A stretch of DNA of 64,000 nt. Source: Stomorhina lunata (lineage: Eukaryota; Arthropoda; Insecta; Diptera; Rhiniidae). Below are positions 26,791-38,126 of this stretch, in pieces (the first letter of the stretch is position 1; each line of letters begins with the position of its first letter). Below the pieces are notes generated by a model. The model had not been told where the DNA came from, searched no databases, and was given only the letters and a program-made list of their open reading frames with translations. The DNA lies in NCBI GenBank assembly GCA_933228675.1, contig OW121740.1:1-64000 (forward strand), in the 5' to 3' direction. Position numbers and translations under genes: made by a program.

Positions 26791-28810
26791 TGGTATCTAA
26801 TAAAATTTTAATAATATTTTAAGATTGATAATTTGCCAAAATTTATTTGTTTTTTTATTGAGTTCACAAAAAAATTTTAAGATTTTAAGCCGAGTTTAAA
26901 TTTACTACGAAATTTTTATAAAAATTGCCGAATACTTTAATAATTTGAAATAAAAACTACATAAATATTTAAAAAATATATATTTTGAGTAAAATATTGG
27001 CAAAAATTTGTGGTCACACTTATCTCATTTATTTGACGATTTTTGTTTAATAATATGCAGAAAAAATACGTTCAAAGTAAAAACAAAAAAATAAGTTTTC
27101 TCTACGGTTAGACTGAAGATTAAATATGTTCTTATATTTGCTGTTGTTGCTTCTCAAATTTGATGAAGTTGTTTCTCATGTCGTTGTTTCTAATATTTGC
27201 CGCGTAGTAAAAATCGCCTTTGTACGGCATGTATTTTCGATGTTATCAACTGATAAAAAATCCTTTAGAAAATTGAAATTTTTACGTTAGAAATGTGGGC
27301 GTGTCTGCACTCTGATTTTTCTTTATTTCCGAAGCTATCAATTCATGTCTATTATTTTCGAAGTTATCTATTTAAAAAAATCTATTAATTTTTTTTACAT
27401 AAAAATAGTGGGAGTGTCTGTATGCAGATTTTTTCTAATGCTTTGTCAAAATTATTAGTTGAAGGTTCAAAGCCTTCGAGCATTCCGTTTACTTTCGAAG
27501 TTAATAATTTTTGGGCAGATTGGTTGAAGAATCGCCGTGTGAGATTTACAATAGCAGAGTTGTTACATCTAAATCGAACTTTAAATTAGTTATACAATGC
27601 AAATAATGTTGCTTTTGCTACGGGTTTGTTTTACTTATTCACATGCACACACCAGTTTTTCTACATAACAAAATTTAGCGTCTGCCCATTATAGCTGTAC
27701 ATACATATTTGTTTCATCACCAACGGCTGCCGTTGTCAACAACATATACACAAAATTTATTTTACATAGCCATTTTTTCTTGATTCTCAGTCAATGAGTT
27801 TCTACAATTCAAAATACATATATTTTTTCATCACCAACGTCTGCTGTTGCTAATCGCATGTATTACATTTTTTTTTGTATGTTTAACTTTTATTTTCTTC
27901 AATCAATGAACCGCTTAAATTAAAAAAGAGCTTTATTTGACTTCTTGTTGAATGGCAACATTTTTAGAATCCCATCTACTACGTTGTGTATTCATCAGTT
28001 AAATTTGATATTAAACTGAGTTGCCCATCTTTATGTTGTACGAAGATTAAATTGTTTCATCTTGTGGTTTCTAACTTAACGTCGTGTTGAAACCCCTTTT
28101 TTTAATTTATTCGCCAAATATTTAAAAATGTCACCCTGATTTTTAATTTATTCGACAATTTAAAATAAAAATAATAAGCATTGTCTGATTTCACAGTATA
28201 TATAGTTTTATTTCAATACGTGTTGTATGGTAACATTTTTGCAATCTCATCTAGTACATTGAATGATATATATCTGGGTACATTGTGTACCGAACCATTA
28301 AATTGGAAGTAAGAGTGCTGCCCAACTTTATGGTTTGTGAATATTAAACTTTCTCACCCTGTGTTTTTAACTTTATGTTGTCACTAGCATTTTAATATGA
28401 CGCCCTGCATTTTTCACTTATTTGCCGATTTAAAATTAATATAAACTGCCATTCTGACTTCAAAGTATATGGACATCGGGTACACATGTTTTTACACTCG
28501 TAACGATTTACATGATACTTGAAAGTATCAGAAGAATTATTGGCGACTCAACACAATAAAATATTTTCAACTAAATTGTAATTAAATTAATTAAAGATAA
28601 ATAAGTATCTTGCGTACGACGTTGAATCGTTTAAGACAAGCGCCACTGCTCAGACTTTTATCTTGTAATATATGTGTTGGCCTAATGCGGCTTTTATATA
28701 TTATTTTGAATAAATAAATAGCTGTAAAACCAATTTATCATAAAACACCGCTCAATCAAATTATTAAATAAAAATGTGTTTTCGACTCACAAATTTTCGG
28801 TTCCATTTCT
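26791..28810. repeat. Intergenic DNA with diverged short tandem duplications
   Basis: No gene is visible. Several sentences of sequence occur twice with many differences: TGGGCGTGTCTG near 27296 and TGGGAGTGTCTG near 27408; ATCACCAACG-CTGC-GTTG near 27716 and 27830; and a ~75-bp stretch around TGCCCA-CTTTATG-TTG at 28022 and 28321. These look like old tandem duplications in decayed repeat DNA bordering the satellite. Confidence 0.5.
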
Positions 28811-29945
28811 TGTTTTTATACCTACCATCAAAAATAATGGGGGTATATTAAGATGTCAATCCGTTAGTAATTTCCTTAATATTGACTTAAAGACCAAAGG
28901 GACATATATTCTGTATCCTAATGAAATTCTAAGAGCGATGTCAATCTGTCTGTTGAAAGCACGATATCGGCTAGCACGGGAGCTAGTTCACTGGAACTTG
29001 GTAAAGACATTTTTCATTTCTGGGAAAATTTTGGTATTGAAATTGCGCAAAATCGATTCACATTTGACTATAGCTCCCGTATAACCACGACTAGGCTTAT
29101 CGCTTATTTGCTAATAAATGACAAATTATAACAGGTAAGATGATAAATTTGGTATATAGAAGCTTTACATAAGCACTTGACAGCATAAGCTGAATTCACC
29201 CAGTTTGTTCGAACAAAATTTTTTCCGGACAAAATTTTTTTTATATGTAGTTTGACAAAATATGTTCTCTCTCTTTTAAAGAGAGCTGTCAAACTACATA
29301 TAAAAAAAATTTTGTCCGGACAAAAATTTTCTTCGAACAAAATGGGTGAATCCCGCTATATACAATTCAAAATACACAAGGTAGTCTTATGCCAATGTGC
29401 AAAATTTTGTCACAATCGGTCACCATTTGAAAGTAGCTCCCGTACAAAAAACTTAAGGAAACACATAATACCAAAAAGAAAGGGGTTTCAGTCCGTCCAA
29501 TGAAAATGGCTTAACTACAATAACTAGCGGGACAAAAGTATTTTCGATAAGTTATAGACGTAGTGCACTGACCCTGCCCCGGGAATCACATCTATGCTGA
29601 TAAAGTGAATATATTTGTAATGGCTATGATGAATAAATTTTAAAAAGAGAAGTTTTATGCAATCATCGGTCAGTATATCAAATTTATTAGGAAAGTAAAT
29701 ACTAGGGAAACCACTTAGATACTTTTAAATATTGAACTTTAAAGCTATTGCAACCGAATTTAGTTCAAATATTTTACCAACAACACCACATTCGGTCCAC
29801 ATTTTGAGTTAGCACCCTTGTATATATATGAGATACGTTTCTAAATTTTATATGATATATATAAATTACGTTACTAAATTTTATATAACTTGGTGGTGGG
29901 TATATAAGATTCGGCACAGCCGAATATAACACTCTTACTTGTTCA
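28810..29945 (+). mobile_element. Dispersed non-coding repeat, family B (long copy)
   Basis: It starts near TACCATCAAAAATAATGGGG and ends with a hairpin, ATTCGGCACAGCCGAAT (29909-29925), followed by ATAACACTCTTACTTGTT. Parts of it recur at 45620-46370 (a stretch with GGAATCACAT-ATGCTGATAAA), at 58585-58750 (the 5' part), and at 60775-61017 (the last ~250 bp including the same hairpin). It carries no coding sequence that I can support. A 161-bp foldback element sits inside it. Repeats of this kind, with CGATGTCCGTC-like words and a hairpin near the 3' end, are abundant in fly genomes. I would place it near the Helitron/Helentron-derived non-autonomous elements, but this is an inference from architecture. 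Confidence 0.7.
29192..29352. mobile_element. 161-bp foldback (MITE-like) element
   Basis: It is almost perfectly palindromic. The left arm begins GAATTCACCCAGTTTGTTCG and the right arm ends CGAACAAAATGGGTGAATCC. Inner arm words include CCGGACAAAATTTT and ATATGTAGTTTGACA with their complements. The arms are about 65-70 bp and enclose a short ATATGTTCTCTCTCTTTTAAAGAGA-like centre that folds further. No target-site duplication could be fixed with certainty. The element lies within the family B repeat, so it is a younger insertion. Confidence 0.85.
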
Positions 29946-30262
29946 TACTGACTTATATACATTATTATCACAAACGATACATCTTTTGTCCTTTTACAAA
30001 GTCTACTATCGAATACTCCTTCCTTTGGAATTAATTTTTGGTTTTCTAATCGGGTAAAAATCTTGATATGAAATACTTTTCTAAATTTTATATAACTTGA
30101 TGGTGGGTACAGACGAATATAACACTCTTACTTGTTCATATTGTTGACTTATATATATTTTATAATGAATGTTACTTCTTTTGTCTTTTTACAAAGTCTA
30201 CTATCAAACATTCCTTCCTTTGAAATTATCTGTTTTTTTTTTGTTTTCTAATCGATTAAAAA
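29880..30262 (+). repeat. Two tandem copies of a ~195-bp hairpin-containing unit
   Basis: The stretch from TATAACTTGGTGGTGGGTAT through CACTCTTACTTGTTCATA, ACAAAGTCTACTATC and TTGGTTTTCTAATCG (29880-30068) is repeated at about 30085-30262. The second copy has lost most of the ATTCGGCACAGCCGAAT hairpin, keeping only ACAGACGAATATAACACTC. The unit resembles the hairpin units of the 46-50 kb array. Confidence 0.7.
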
Positions 30263-30737
30263 TCTTGGTTTACCTTAAATTTATGGGAATTTATAAAAAA
30301 TTTCTGGCAATACTTTCAATTATTTAGAAATCGCTGGAATTCTAGAGTAAAACTGTTTAATTGTCACTATTGTTTAATACTGTCATCATCACTGAAAAGT
30401 TTCTTATTAGGCGTCGTGAAAAGAAAATTTTTAAGAATTTCATTGGAGTTTTTTATGATAAAACCATTTTAAAATGTAGTAAATTACTGAAAGAATAACT
30501 AATGTTTATAGTTTTCACATCAATATTAAGCTAGTGCAATAAATTTAGATTGGAAGTAAGTAACAATCAGATCCAGAAGAAATCAATCGATTTTTGTTTA
30601 TTTTCTGCTCAAAGACGAATATCTCCCTCAAAAGACACCGATTTAAAAAAGTTTGCAGTCTCCAGTTCTATATTTTTACTAGCTACAATATATAAATTTT
30701 TATGGTATTAAGATAACTCTGAAACTAGATTGGAAAT

Positions 30738-31959
30738 ATGGCTCATTCTGTGCGAGTTGAACGTAGTATACACGAAATGTTAAAAGACACACCGTCCATA
30801 AATGAAAGCGATAATGCTGTACATACAGGAACAGAAGCCTCTAGCAGCAGTACTCCCTTCAAACCATCCCCACCTCCTACTACATTGCCTCTCCGTAATT
30901 ATTCAGGTATATGTAGAAAATAAATTATTTCAACATATTGTAACTAAAGTTATATTCTTTTAGCGCCAACAACACCTTTGTCACCCAGAAGTCCACAAAG
31001 TGGTTTAGACGCTAGTTTAATAAAAAGTGGAGCATCAAAAATTGATAGCATTAAAAATTGGAGTATATCTACCTACAAATGTACGCGTCAGATTATGTTG
31101 GAAAAATTAGGCAAATCCCAACGTACTGTGGATTCCGAATTGGAAGCCCACATTGAGCAGTTACGTGACACACAACGTAAATATTTATCAATTTTACGTT
31201 TAACGCGAGCGTTTAGCTCCCACTTTCATCACGTCGTGCTTACACAACATTCTCTAGCAGATGCTTTTGCTGACTTGGCTCAGAAAAATCCAGAATTACA
31301 AAAAGAGTTTGCCTGCAACTCGGAAACCCAACGATCTCTTACAAAAAATGGTGAACTTTTATTGAATGCTTTAAACTTTTTTATATCTTCGGTCAATACA
31401 CTATGTAATAAAACAATCGATGATACTCTTTTAACAATAAGACAATATGAAACTGCTAGGTAGGGTATATAGCAATTTTTCACATTAATTTTATACATTT
31501 ATTACAATATATTTTTTATTCTAGAATTGAATTTGATGCATATCGCATGGATTTGGAAAATGCTAAACCAGAACTGCCTCAATCACAAATCACAGATGAA
31601 ATACAAAAACAATACACGCAACACAAAGAACTATATGAGAAATTGAGGGATGACGTTGCAATAAAAATGCAATTTTTAGATGAAAACCGGGTAATTATTA
31701 ATAAAATTAAAATATATATGTATATATATATAATCTCCATCGATTTTCAGATTAAAGTAATGCATAAACAATTAGTTTTACTACACAATGCCATTGCTGC
31801 TTACTTCTCTGGCAATGCAACAGCTCTAGAAACAACATTAAAGCAGTTTAATATAAAGGTATATTTTTGAACCAAAATATGCATTTTTTCTGAAAAACTC
31901 TTGTTTTATTTTAGCTTAAATCTCCTAACTCTGCAACAGGGTCTTGGCTTGAACAGTAG
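30738..31959 (+). CDS. Arfip: Arfaptin (AH/BAR-domain, Arf/Arl/Rac-binding protein)
   Basis: Five exons join to a 327-residue protein: 30738-30906, 30964-31459, 31525-31690, 31751-31858 and 31915-31959. All introns are GT-AG and 52-65 bp long, and the frame is kept at every junction. Residues 1-80 are Ser/Pro/Thr-rich and probably disordered. Residues ~85-315 match the arfaptin homology (AH) domain, a BAR-like coiled-coil dimer, for example [18 protein letters not shown]-like [27 protein letters not shown] and [17 protein letters not shown]. The tail ends in GSWLEQ, like the SWLEEQ end of the vertebrate protein. The length is close to vertebrate arfaptins. Family members sense membrane curvature at the trans-Golgi, bind PI4P through an amphipathic helix, and bind GTP-loaded Arl1, Arf and Rac1. 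The start ATG is chosen because the exon 1 frame is open only from there and has A at -3. No damage is seen. Confidence 0.95.
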
Positions 31960-32075
31960 TAATCCTGTCGCTTGCTTACATACGTTTTAAATATTCCTTA
32001 AAAAAACCAAAGTAATCTTCTCTTGTCCACTTATATATGTATTCCACTTATGTATTATGGTTATTTAACTAAAAA

Positions 32076-32081
32076 AATAAA
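32076..32081 (+). terminator. Likely poly(A) signal of the arfaptin gene
   Basis: AATAAA lies about 115 bp after the arfaptin stop codon, in an A/T-rich 3' UTR, and is followed by T-rich sequence. Confidence 0.6.
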
Positions 32082-33300
32082 TATTTACGTATTAACAATA
32101 CAACTGTAATCTTTTTAATGGTATATTACAACGGTGGGCAAATGCTGCTCTTTAATATTTCCTTTTTTGGAATTAAGGTGTTTATCTCAGCCCAATGACC
32201 TTTTTCATACAGAAAAGTTAAATGTATCGAGATTGTTAAACGTAACGAAGTGAAGAGAACGACAAAAAAGGCGAATATTGTTCATTGATCGGAGTTTCTA
32301 AGTGGTGCTGTTACCATTCAACACACGGAGTATGTTGCTTCATTAGTCAGTTTAGCTAGGTAATTTTGGGTGGTACTTTCTTACTTATTGTTTGTTATTT
32401 TAACTGAATTATTGAAATAATTATTTTGATTTTTGTTAAAAGTTTGAACTGTTTTCTTAACATATGATCTTCATAAATAATACTTTTTATTTAATTTACT
32501 TTTTCTTTTATTGTTATGACAGTCTTTCTTACCATCACCTCTGAATTTTTTATTGATCTCAACAAATCATTTACTCCCTTTCTTTAATTACCTTCTTTCA
32601 GTAATTATTAAAAATCTTTTTATAAAGGGACTCTTCTTCAATCGTTTTTTTTTATTATCAATCACTATGTTTTTATCTAAACCTTTACCACTGTGGCTCT
32701 TTAAAAAAATAACTTATTCGAAAATAGCTCTTATTGACATCACACTTTCCCACCCCTGGTATATTAGCTACCAGCTAGGGTTGACATTTCCAATTTTAGA
32801 AAAGGACAGCGACCTTCAAAATGGAGGACATATGACCAAGATATATACACACGGTAGTTCCATTGTCAATATTAAATTTAAAAATCACTATCTGACACAT
32901 ATAAGGATTTTGACATTTGTGTAAAAATGAAGCTATCATACATTTTTGAATTTGTTTGACAATTTGTGTATTTTTTATTTGTCATTTGGAAAATTTGTTG
33001 AAATTTTTTTTTTGTAATTTATATAAAAAAGAATATACAATTTTAATTTAAATAAATTGAAATAATATGCAATTATAACCTTGACTGGATTTCTATATAA
33101 TCGGATACCAACAGATACCAAAAACTCTTCTGACGCCTCCACGTAGCCCAAGGATGTTAGACCGAAGTATTGGCTGACGAAGAACAACATCAAAATACCA
33201 GAGACGAATTTCATTATTCATTTACTTGTTGAATATGGAAATAGAAAGGGTTTGTTCTCCAGATATTTTAGCTGTTAAAAATACAAATGTCACATTGGCC
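32082..33300. other. Intergenic DNA with one dispersed-repeat fragment
   Basis: No confident gene is present. At about 32840-32950 the sequence CGGTAGTTCCATTGTCAATA continues to a word GACACATATAAGGATTTTG and AAAAATGAAGCTATCATA. The same sequence occurs in reverse orientation at 44525-44640 and, split by an insertion, at 44712-45232. A short minus-strand frame with a signal-peptide-like start (32975-33214) is listed separately. Confidence 0.6.
32975..33214 (-). CDS. Possible small secreted peptide (hypothetical)
   Basis: A 79-codon frame starts with a Lys followed by a hydrophobic run (MKFVSGILMLFF), then a candidate signal cleavage near VEA-S at residues 25-28. A short polar peptide follows (EEFLVSVGIRLYRNPVK). 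After that the frame turns into low-complexity Tyr/Lys/Phe sequence, so the real coding part, if any, would be only about 45 residues, perhaps ending at a splice donor near 33078. I recognise no family. Small immune or reproductive peptides of flies have this layout, but there is no cysteine pattern or known motif to support a function. It may be a chance frame. Confidence 0.2.
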   Translation of the reverse strand: MKFVSGILMLFFVSQYFGLTSLGYVEASEEFLVSVGIRLYRNPVKVIIAYYFNLFKLKLYILFYINYKKKISTNFPNDK

Positions 33301-33390
33301 GATTCAGTTATTGTTGCAACTGCGATATTATTAATCCTAAGATTTTCGAGTCTTTCCGGTACGAAGAACCGACTGCTGATTCAGTAGATT
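33300..33390 (+). repeat. Dispersed repeat fragment, inverted partner at 36755-36855
   Basis: TGTTGCAACTGCGATATTA, then GATTTTCGAGTCTTTCCGG, then TACGAAGAACCGACTGCT reads on the plus strand here. The same order is on the minus strand at 36755-36855 (AGCAGTCGGTTCTTCGTACC, CGATTTTAACAGTAATATCG, CAATTGCAACAACA). The two copies have diverged by point changes and small indels. This looks like the end of an old retroelement, but no protein remains. Confidence 0.65.
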
Positions 33391-35175
33391 TACGTGCTAT
33401 TTTGTCTATTCTATACACTATCAGTGAGCTATTTGCAATAAAATTGACAGCGAAGACTACCGATAGGTAGCTGAACCAAGTCATAAAAAGTTCTCTTTTA
33501 GATGGAGAACTTTTATCGGTGAAGCTCTTGAAATGATAACTCGCTTCTGAACACCTCATTTCCATATAAGGAAAGTTGTTTTAATGTTTTGGAATATATC
33601 CCTGGTGGGTTTAGGTGGAATGAATATTCTAAAGAATCTCAAAAACTATCAAAGCAGGCTTAGAGCCGATTTTAGAAGAGACCCACAAAGTTACTAAATG
33701 AGGATGAGATGACTATAATAGACCTTTTAAAGATCCCTCCTCGAAAACACCTGGCACTGCCAGTTTTTTTTTACGAAACTAAACTATAGAGTAGAATGAA
33801 AATACCTTCCTCATTGGTCCAAGATACCCATTTTATATTTTAATAAAAACATTTTGAATTTTCGAGCTTTTAAAATTAACAAAAGTTGAAATAAATAAGA
33901 CATTCTGTAGTGGCCTTTGATATGGCAACACTGAACCCAGAAATTCCAACTACACCTACTTATAAATACAACCCTGTAAAAAATAGCATGGCGGTATTTT
34001 AATTTCCGCGTCTTTTAAAATTGTCATTACACATTTTGTAAGAGTTGCGTAAAGAACGTTTCAATAAATTATATACTACAATTCATATAATTATGGCTTT
34101 CTATTATTTCTGATATAGTATTCTGTGGTATATTATTTAAAATAACCAAAATATATTATTCGTCAATATCCATTACACATTAAAAACAAATCCTCATATA
34201 GAAAAAATCTGGCAACGATTTTGAAATTTATAACTAAAATTCAAACTTCAAAAATCCTTATTAAAAATTTAGTAAAGCAAATGGAATTACCTTATACTTA
34301 TATCATGCATATGACTCAAAAAAGTCGTTTTTTTTGCCTAAAATTCAAATATAAAATAAAATATACAAAAATACTTATTTTTATTTTAAAAATGTATATT
34401 AATTTCAATACATTCTTTAAAATATTCACAAAGTCCTTGACATTACCAAATCATAAATTAATAAAAAAAAAATCAAGATAAACTTCGAAATCAGTCGAAA
34501 CTTTAAATTATGTTAATAAATAAAGAAAACGAACAAATTAATTCTTAAATCTTCGGGATTGTACATTTCTATAATGTCGTTATAAAAATTTCAAAGTTTC
34601 AGAAATATTTTTCAACACTTTCAATTTGAGTTAGTATGTTACTGTCACATTTCTTCAAATGATCACAAAACTCTTGACAATTCGTATCAAAATTACATTC
34701 TACTCTTATGATATCTGAAATAGTACTTAATTTATTTCTTTGTGCTTGCAAGCAAAAATAAAATTCGACATTTTTTTTCATTTCAGAGCAAACCTAATTT
34801 TTATAAAAATAAAATTTCATCATCATAATTAAGAAAATTCTACAGACTTTTGTACGTAAGCCCAATTACCAACGGAAGCATTTTCAAAGCATAACCGGTT
34901 GAATACCTCCAAATCCTTAAAAGGAAGGGTCCATGATTCGATGTAATCTTTAATTTTTTATAAGATATTTTAGTTTCTTCCATTAAAAGAATGCTTTTTT
35001 TCTTCGTTGGTAACATTTTTAATAATTTCCATGAAATAAATATTTATTTCATGATAATTTCTTTAACTTTTATTGTTATAAAATTATTTTCTATTCTTTC
35101 ATTTAGATTTTCCGTTATTTCCTTCAAAATATTTTTAACTTCAATTTGTTTAATATTTGCTTATATTCATTAAGG

Positions 35176-35969
35176 GGCTCTTTCTAAATTGTTCAACAAT
35201 AGATTTTTGCCAGTTAATACTAAATTACTTTTATATAAAGTAAGCGTAAGACCAATTCTTCTATATGCGTTTCCTATATGGTTCACAATTTCTAAAACGA
35301 CAATGACACATTTGGAAATATTTGAGCGTCATATTATACGAAAATGCATTGAGAAGAATTTTAAAAATCGCAATAAACGGTATTCGAACATTTACATTTA
35401 TGAAAAGGCTGAAATTTCTCCTCTTTCCTTTTATGCTATTAATTCAATAAAACGGTTTGTTGAGAAACTTTCATTTTTTGAAGGTAACATTATGAAAAAT
35501 ATTTTGTCAAGTGGAAGAAATTTCAGCTGGTCAAATACTAATTATCTTTCTGCAGTTGGCATATTACACGAACAGCTTAATATTTTTCCTGGTCTTAACT
35601 TTTACTCACGTACTGCTCCCGGTATTCATAGGGGGTAAACACTTTTTTATTTAATCTTTGTTTTTTTGTTTGTATTTGTTTTTAAGTTTTAGTTTTTAAG
35701 TTTTTCTTAGTTTTAAGTTTATTTATAGTAGATATGACTCTACTAGTTACGAAACATGAATACCGAGAGCAAGTACTATATATTTCATTGTCAACTTTTC
35801 ACTATTATATTCTTTATTTCCTACTTATTGTGTAAGCCAGTTGCATTATCATTTTAATATTTATGTAATTAAAATAATACGATATAATTTTAAGTTTTTA
35901 AATAACTTTATGTATGTGGTAATCTTGTATAATGAAAAAATGAAGTCTCAATAAATTACTAATCTAATC
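35176..35969 (+). mobile_element. 5'-truncated non-LTR retrotransposon with 14-bp target-site duplication
   Basis: The element is bounded by two copies of TATATTCATTAAGG at 35162-35175 and 35970-35983, a perfect 14-bp target-site duplication. It contains only the C-terminal end of a reverse-transcriptase ORF, then about 330 bp of 3' UTR. Its 3' end, AATAAATTACTAATCTAATC, holds a short TAATC-type repeat in place of a long poly(A) tail. A 5' truncation with intact 3' end and a duplicated target is the usual product of target-primed reverse transcription. Confidence 0.9.
35177..35638 (+). pseudogene. C-terminal fragment of a non-LTR (Jockey/I-like) reverse transcriptase
   Basis: The frame reads GALSKLFNNRFLPVNTKLLL, then a YKVSVRPILLYAFPIW-type motif, then a segment ending ERHIIRKC, and stops with TAA at 35636-35638. 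This order (NRFLP, K-LLYK--VRPILLY--PIW, ---FERHIIRKC) is the conserved region downstream of the polymerase domain in Jockey- and I-clade ORF2 proteins. The catalytic polymerase motifs and the endonuclease are absent because the insertion is truncated. In-frame stops are absent within the fragment, so the insertion is fairly recent. Confidence 0.85.
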
Positions 35970-36009
35970 TATATTCATTAAGGATTGTACTGTAAAAAAA
36001 TACTTCGCT

Positions 36010-38126
36010 TATATCGCTTATTTCAAACGATAATTGATTCGTACAAAATCTGTGTTATTTGTGAATTATTTTGGGCGTTTTGTTTCTAAAAATAGGACAA
36101 CTCCGGACACTTGTTAAACTACCAACAATATTTTAAATTTGACTTTCTAAATTCCTTAGTTTTCATGCGATCAAGAAAATAAATATACTGACACTTGGGA
36201 TAATATTTTACCCAAGCAGTGCATTTACATTGAGCTAATGGAATTAATTCTTACTGGGACATATTTTTTGCATTTGTTATTTTTGTTTATTCCTAACATT
36301 AAAATTTTGTAAACGAAACGCAAAATATTTGATATCATAATTGAAAAACTTTAGTAAAAGTCATAGTACAATAATAATAGTTCTGCCATGGTAAAAGTGA
36401 AATTAAAAATTAAAATTTTTCGATATGAATCCATCCGTAAATATCTCCAGGAGCCCATCTATAGATTGGAGTTCCAAATATTGACACAGTAAAGGAGGGG
36501 TCAAAGAGTGGGAATACAGTAGTCAATGCTGTTCGGGATGGTTAAGAATTTATTCAAAATAGTGGAGCTTCTAATAGGTGAAGGAGACCAATCTCCCTTA
36601 TAGCTGAATTTAGGGCTATATTTTGAGCCATTAGCTTAGCCGAAAGCTAAAAACAAAAAAAAAAGAGTGCATTTGAAGGCTTAGTCCTGACGGCACCAAC
36701 AATCATTATTGCAGAGGATCTGAGGATTTTAACAAGAGCCTCGTTAAATAGCCTATCATGGAGCAGTCGGTTCTTCGTACCGGAACGACTCGGAAATCTT
36801 TGGATTCCGACTTCTGCGATTTTAACAGTAATATCGCAATTGCAACAACAACAACCATATAGCCAGACATTCTTTTGGTATTTGATTAGAAATATAAAAA
36901 AGTGTCAGAGCAGGGGAGTTCTTTTTTATATGAATATTTAAGTATCGTCGGACAAGCTCGACTAATTAATATCCTTCAGTAATGTCATGTGTGGACCAAC
37001 TGTAAATTAATTCATAAGTTCTTCTTAATTCTTAAAGACATATCTAAACTTAATTTTCTTAACACAACAACAATTTCTTCTATAACAATTCATTTCTTTG
37101 TATTTAATGAGATAAAATTGTACAAAATAAAGCAAGATAGGAGCTAGGCAAACTTTAGTGTGGTCAAATAAAATTTGGCAAATGGAAGATACCCGAAATG
37201 CAATTTTTTCCAAAAAGTAAAGGAATCATCCCTGCACCAGTATACCTGTACTTAAAAGTGGGTGTCATACTAATATTTCAACGCTTTACGAACATCAGCA
37301 CAAACCCAAAACACCCTTTCCACCCATGATGGTAAATGGTATAAGAATATGAACAAATTTTTGGGTAGTAAGTCTACTTTCACACCAGTCAGGTTTGGAT
37401 CATCATGTCATGACTTTGTATGAAAAAAGCTGATAGAATTAAAATTGATACAAACCTGAAAATTTTTATGAAAGTTAAGGAAATTAAAATAGAAACTAAT
37501 GAAGAAAATGTTTATATTAACGTAAATGCAGGTTCAAAAGAAATTTGTAAAAAAACTGATCAAGTAAACATGATGTGTGTGAAAAACCACTAAGTAGTCG
37601 GTAAACAAAATCTTTTAAAAATTATAACATATATAATCCACAAAAATTAAGACAAATTTACTGGAAATGCCCATATATTAAACTTGTTCTCGTTATTGGC
37701 CAAATGATGCCATATTGTTCATAAGGACAATTAAATACAACTCTAAATGGACAACTAGTTACAATCTGTGATGTCTATTTAGGTATACTACGTCGAAAGA
37801 GAAACTAAAGCAAATAAGAAGAAAAGTTTTTAAAAATAACGAAAAATTACTGTAATTTTGTCAACAAAGATTTATATATAATAATTTAATCATATTCTGC
37901 TAATAGTATAATATATAAACCGGACTTAAACAATATAATGCAGAATATTGAAATATATAAAAAGTATTCTAAAAATTTGTGAAATGAGCAGTTTGTAAAG
38001 GGGTAAAAATCGATTGACTATCTGGTTAACTCCAAAGCTTTTTAAAATAATAATTTTATATCGTTTTCCAAGATTAAAATGAAAACAACAGACTGAGCTA
38101 AGAGTTGTCTTTTGTGTTAAGATAAA
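36010..38126. other. Intergenic DNA with old repeat fragments
   Basis: Contents include the inverted repeat partner at 36755-36855 and a degraded reverse-orientation copy of the dispersed family A repeat at 37215-37350, with words GTGGGTGTCATACTAATA, CATCAGCACAAACCC and CACCCTTTCCACCCATGATGG. A charged 57-codon frame at 37420-37593 (starts MKKADRIKIDTN, contains KEIKIETNEENVYINVNAGS) has no recognised family and no supporting gene structure. The rest shows nothing I can name. Confidence 0.55.

Larger units (their letters stand above)
34599..36010 (-). pseudogene. Decayed minus-strand gene remnants, interrupted by a retrotransposon
   Basis: On the minus strand several short frames have protein-like composition. 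One, at about 36005-35984 and continuing at 35175-35045, follows an acceptor-like TTTTTTACAG. It contains ILNEYKQILNKLK and, after a one-base shift, EITENLNERIENNF. A second, about 34960-34843, contains SWTLPFKDLEVFNRLCFEN and ends VQKSVEFS-stop. A third, 34720-34602, follows an acceptor-like CTATTTCAG and has four cysteines (ECNFDTNCQEFCDHLKKCDS). The frames do not join cleanly, so I call this a broken gene. The LPFK-D-E-F segment faintly recalls DUF4806-type insect proteins, but that is weak. The first piece is split by the non-LTR insertion at 35176-35969. Confidence 0.3.

Noticed and set aside
32553..32924. 123-codon plus-strand frame
   Set aside because: Low-complexity Leu/Phe/Ile sequence running into a dispersed repeat; no splice logic or domain.
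33308..33565. 85-codon minus-strand frame
   Set aside because: It includes the dispersed-repeat fragment that recurs inverted at 36755-36855, and there is no family similarity.
37420..37593. 57-codon charged frame as a gene
   Set aside because: No homologue recognised, no exon structure, and it sits just after a degraded repeat. It is mentioned only within the intergenic entry.
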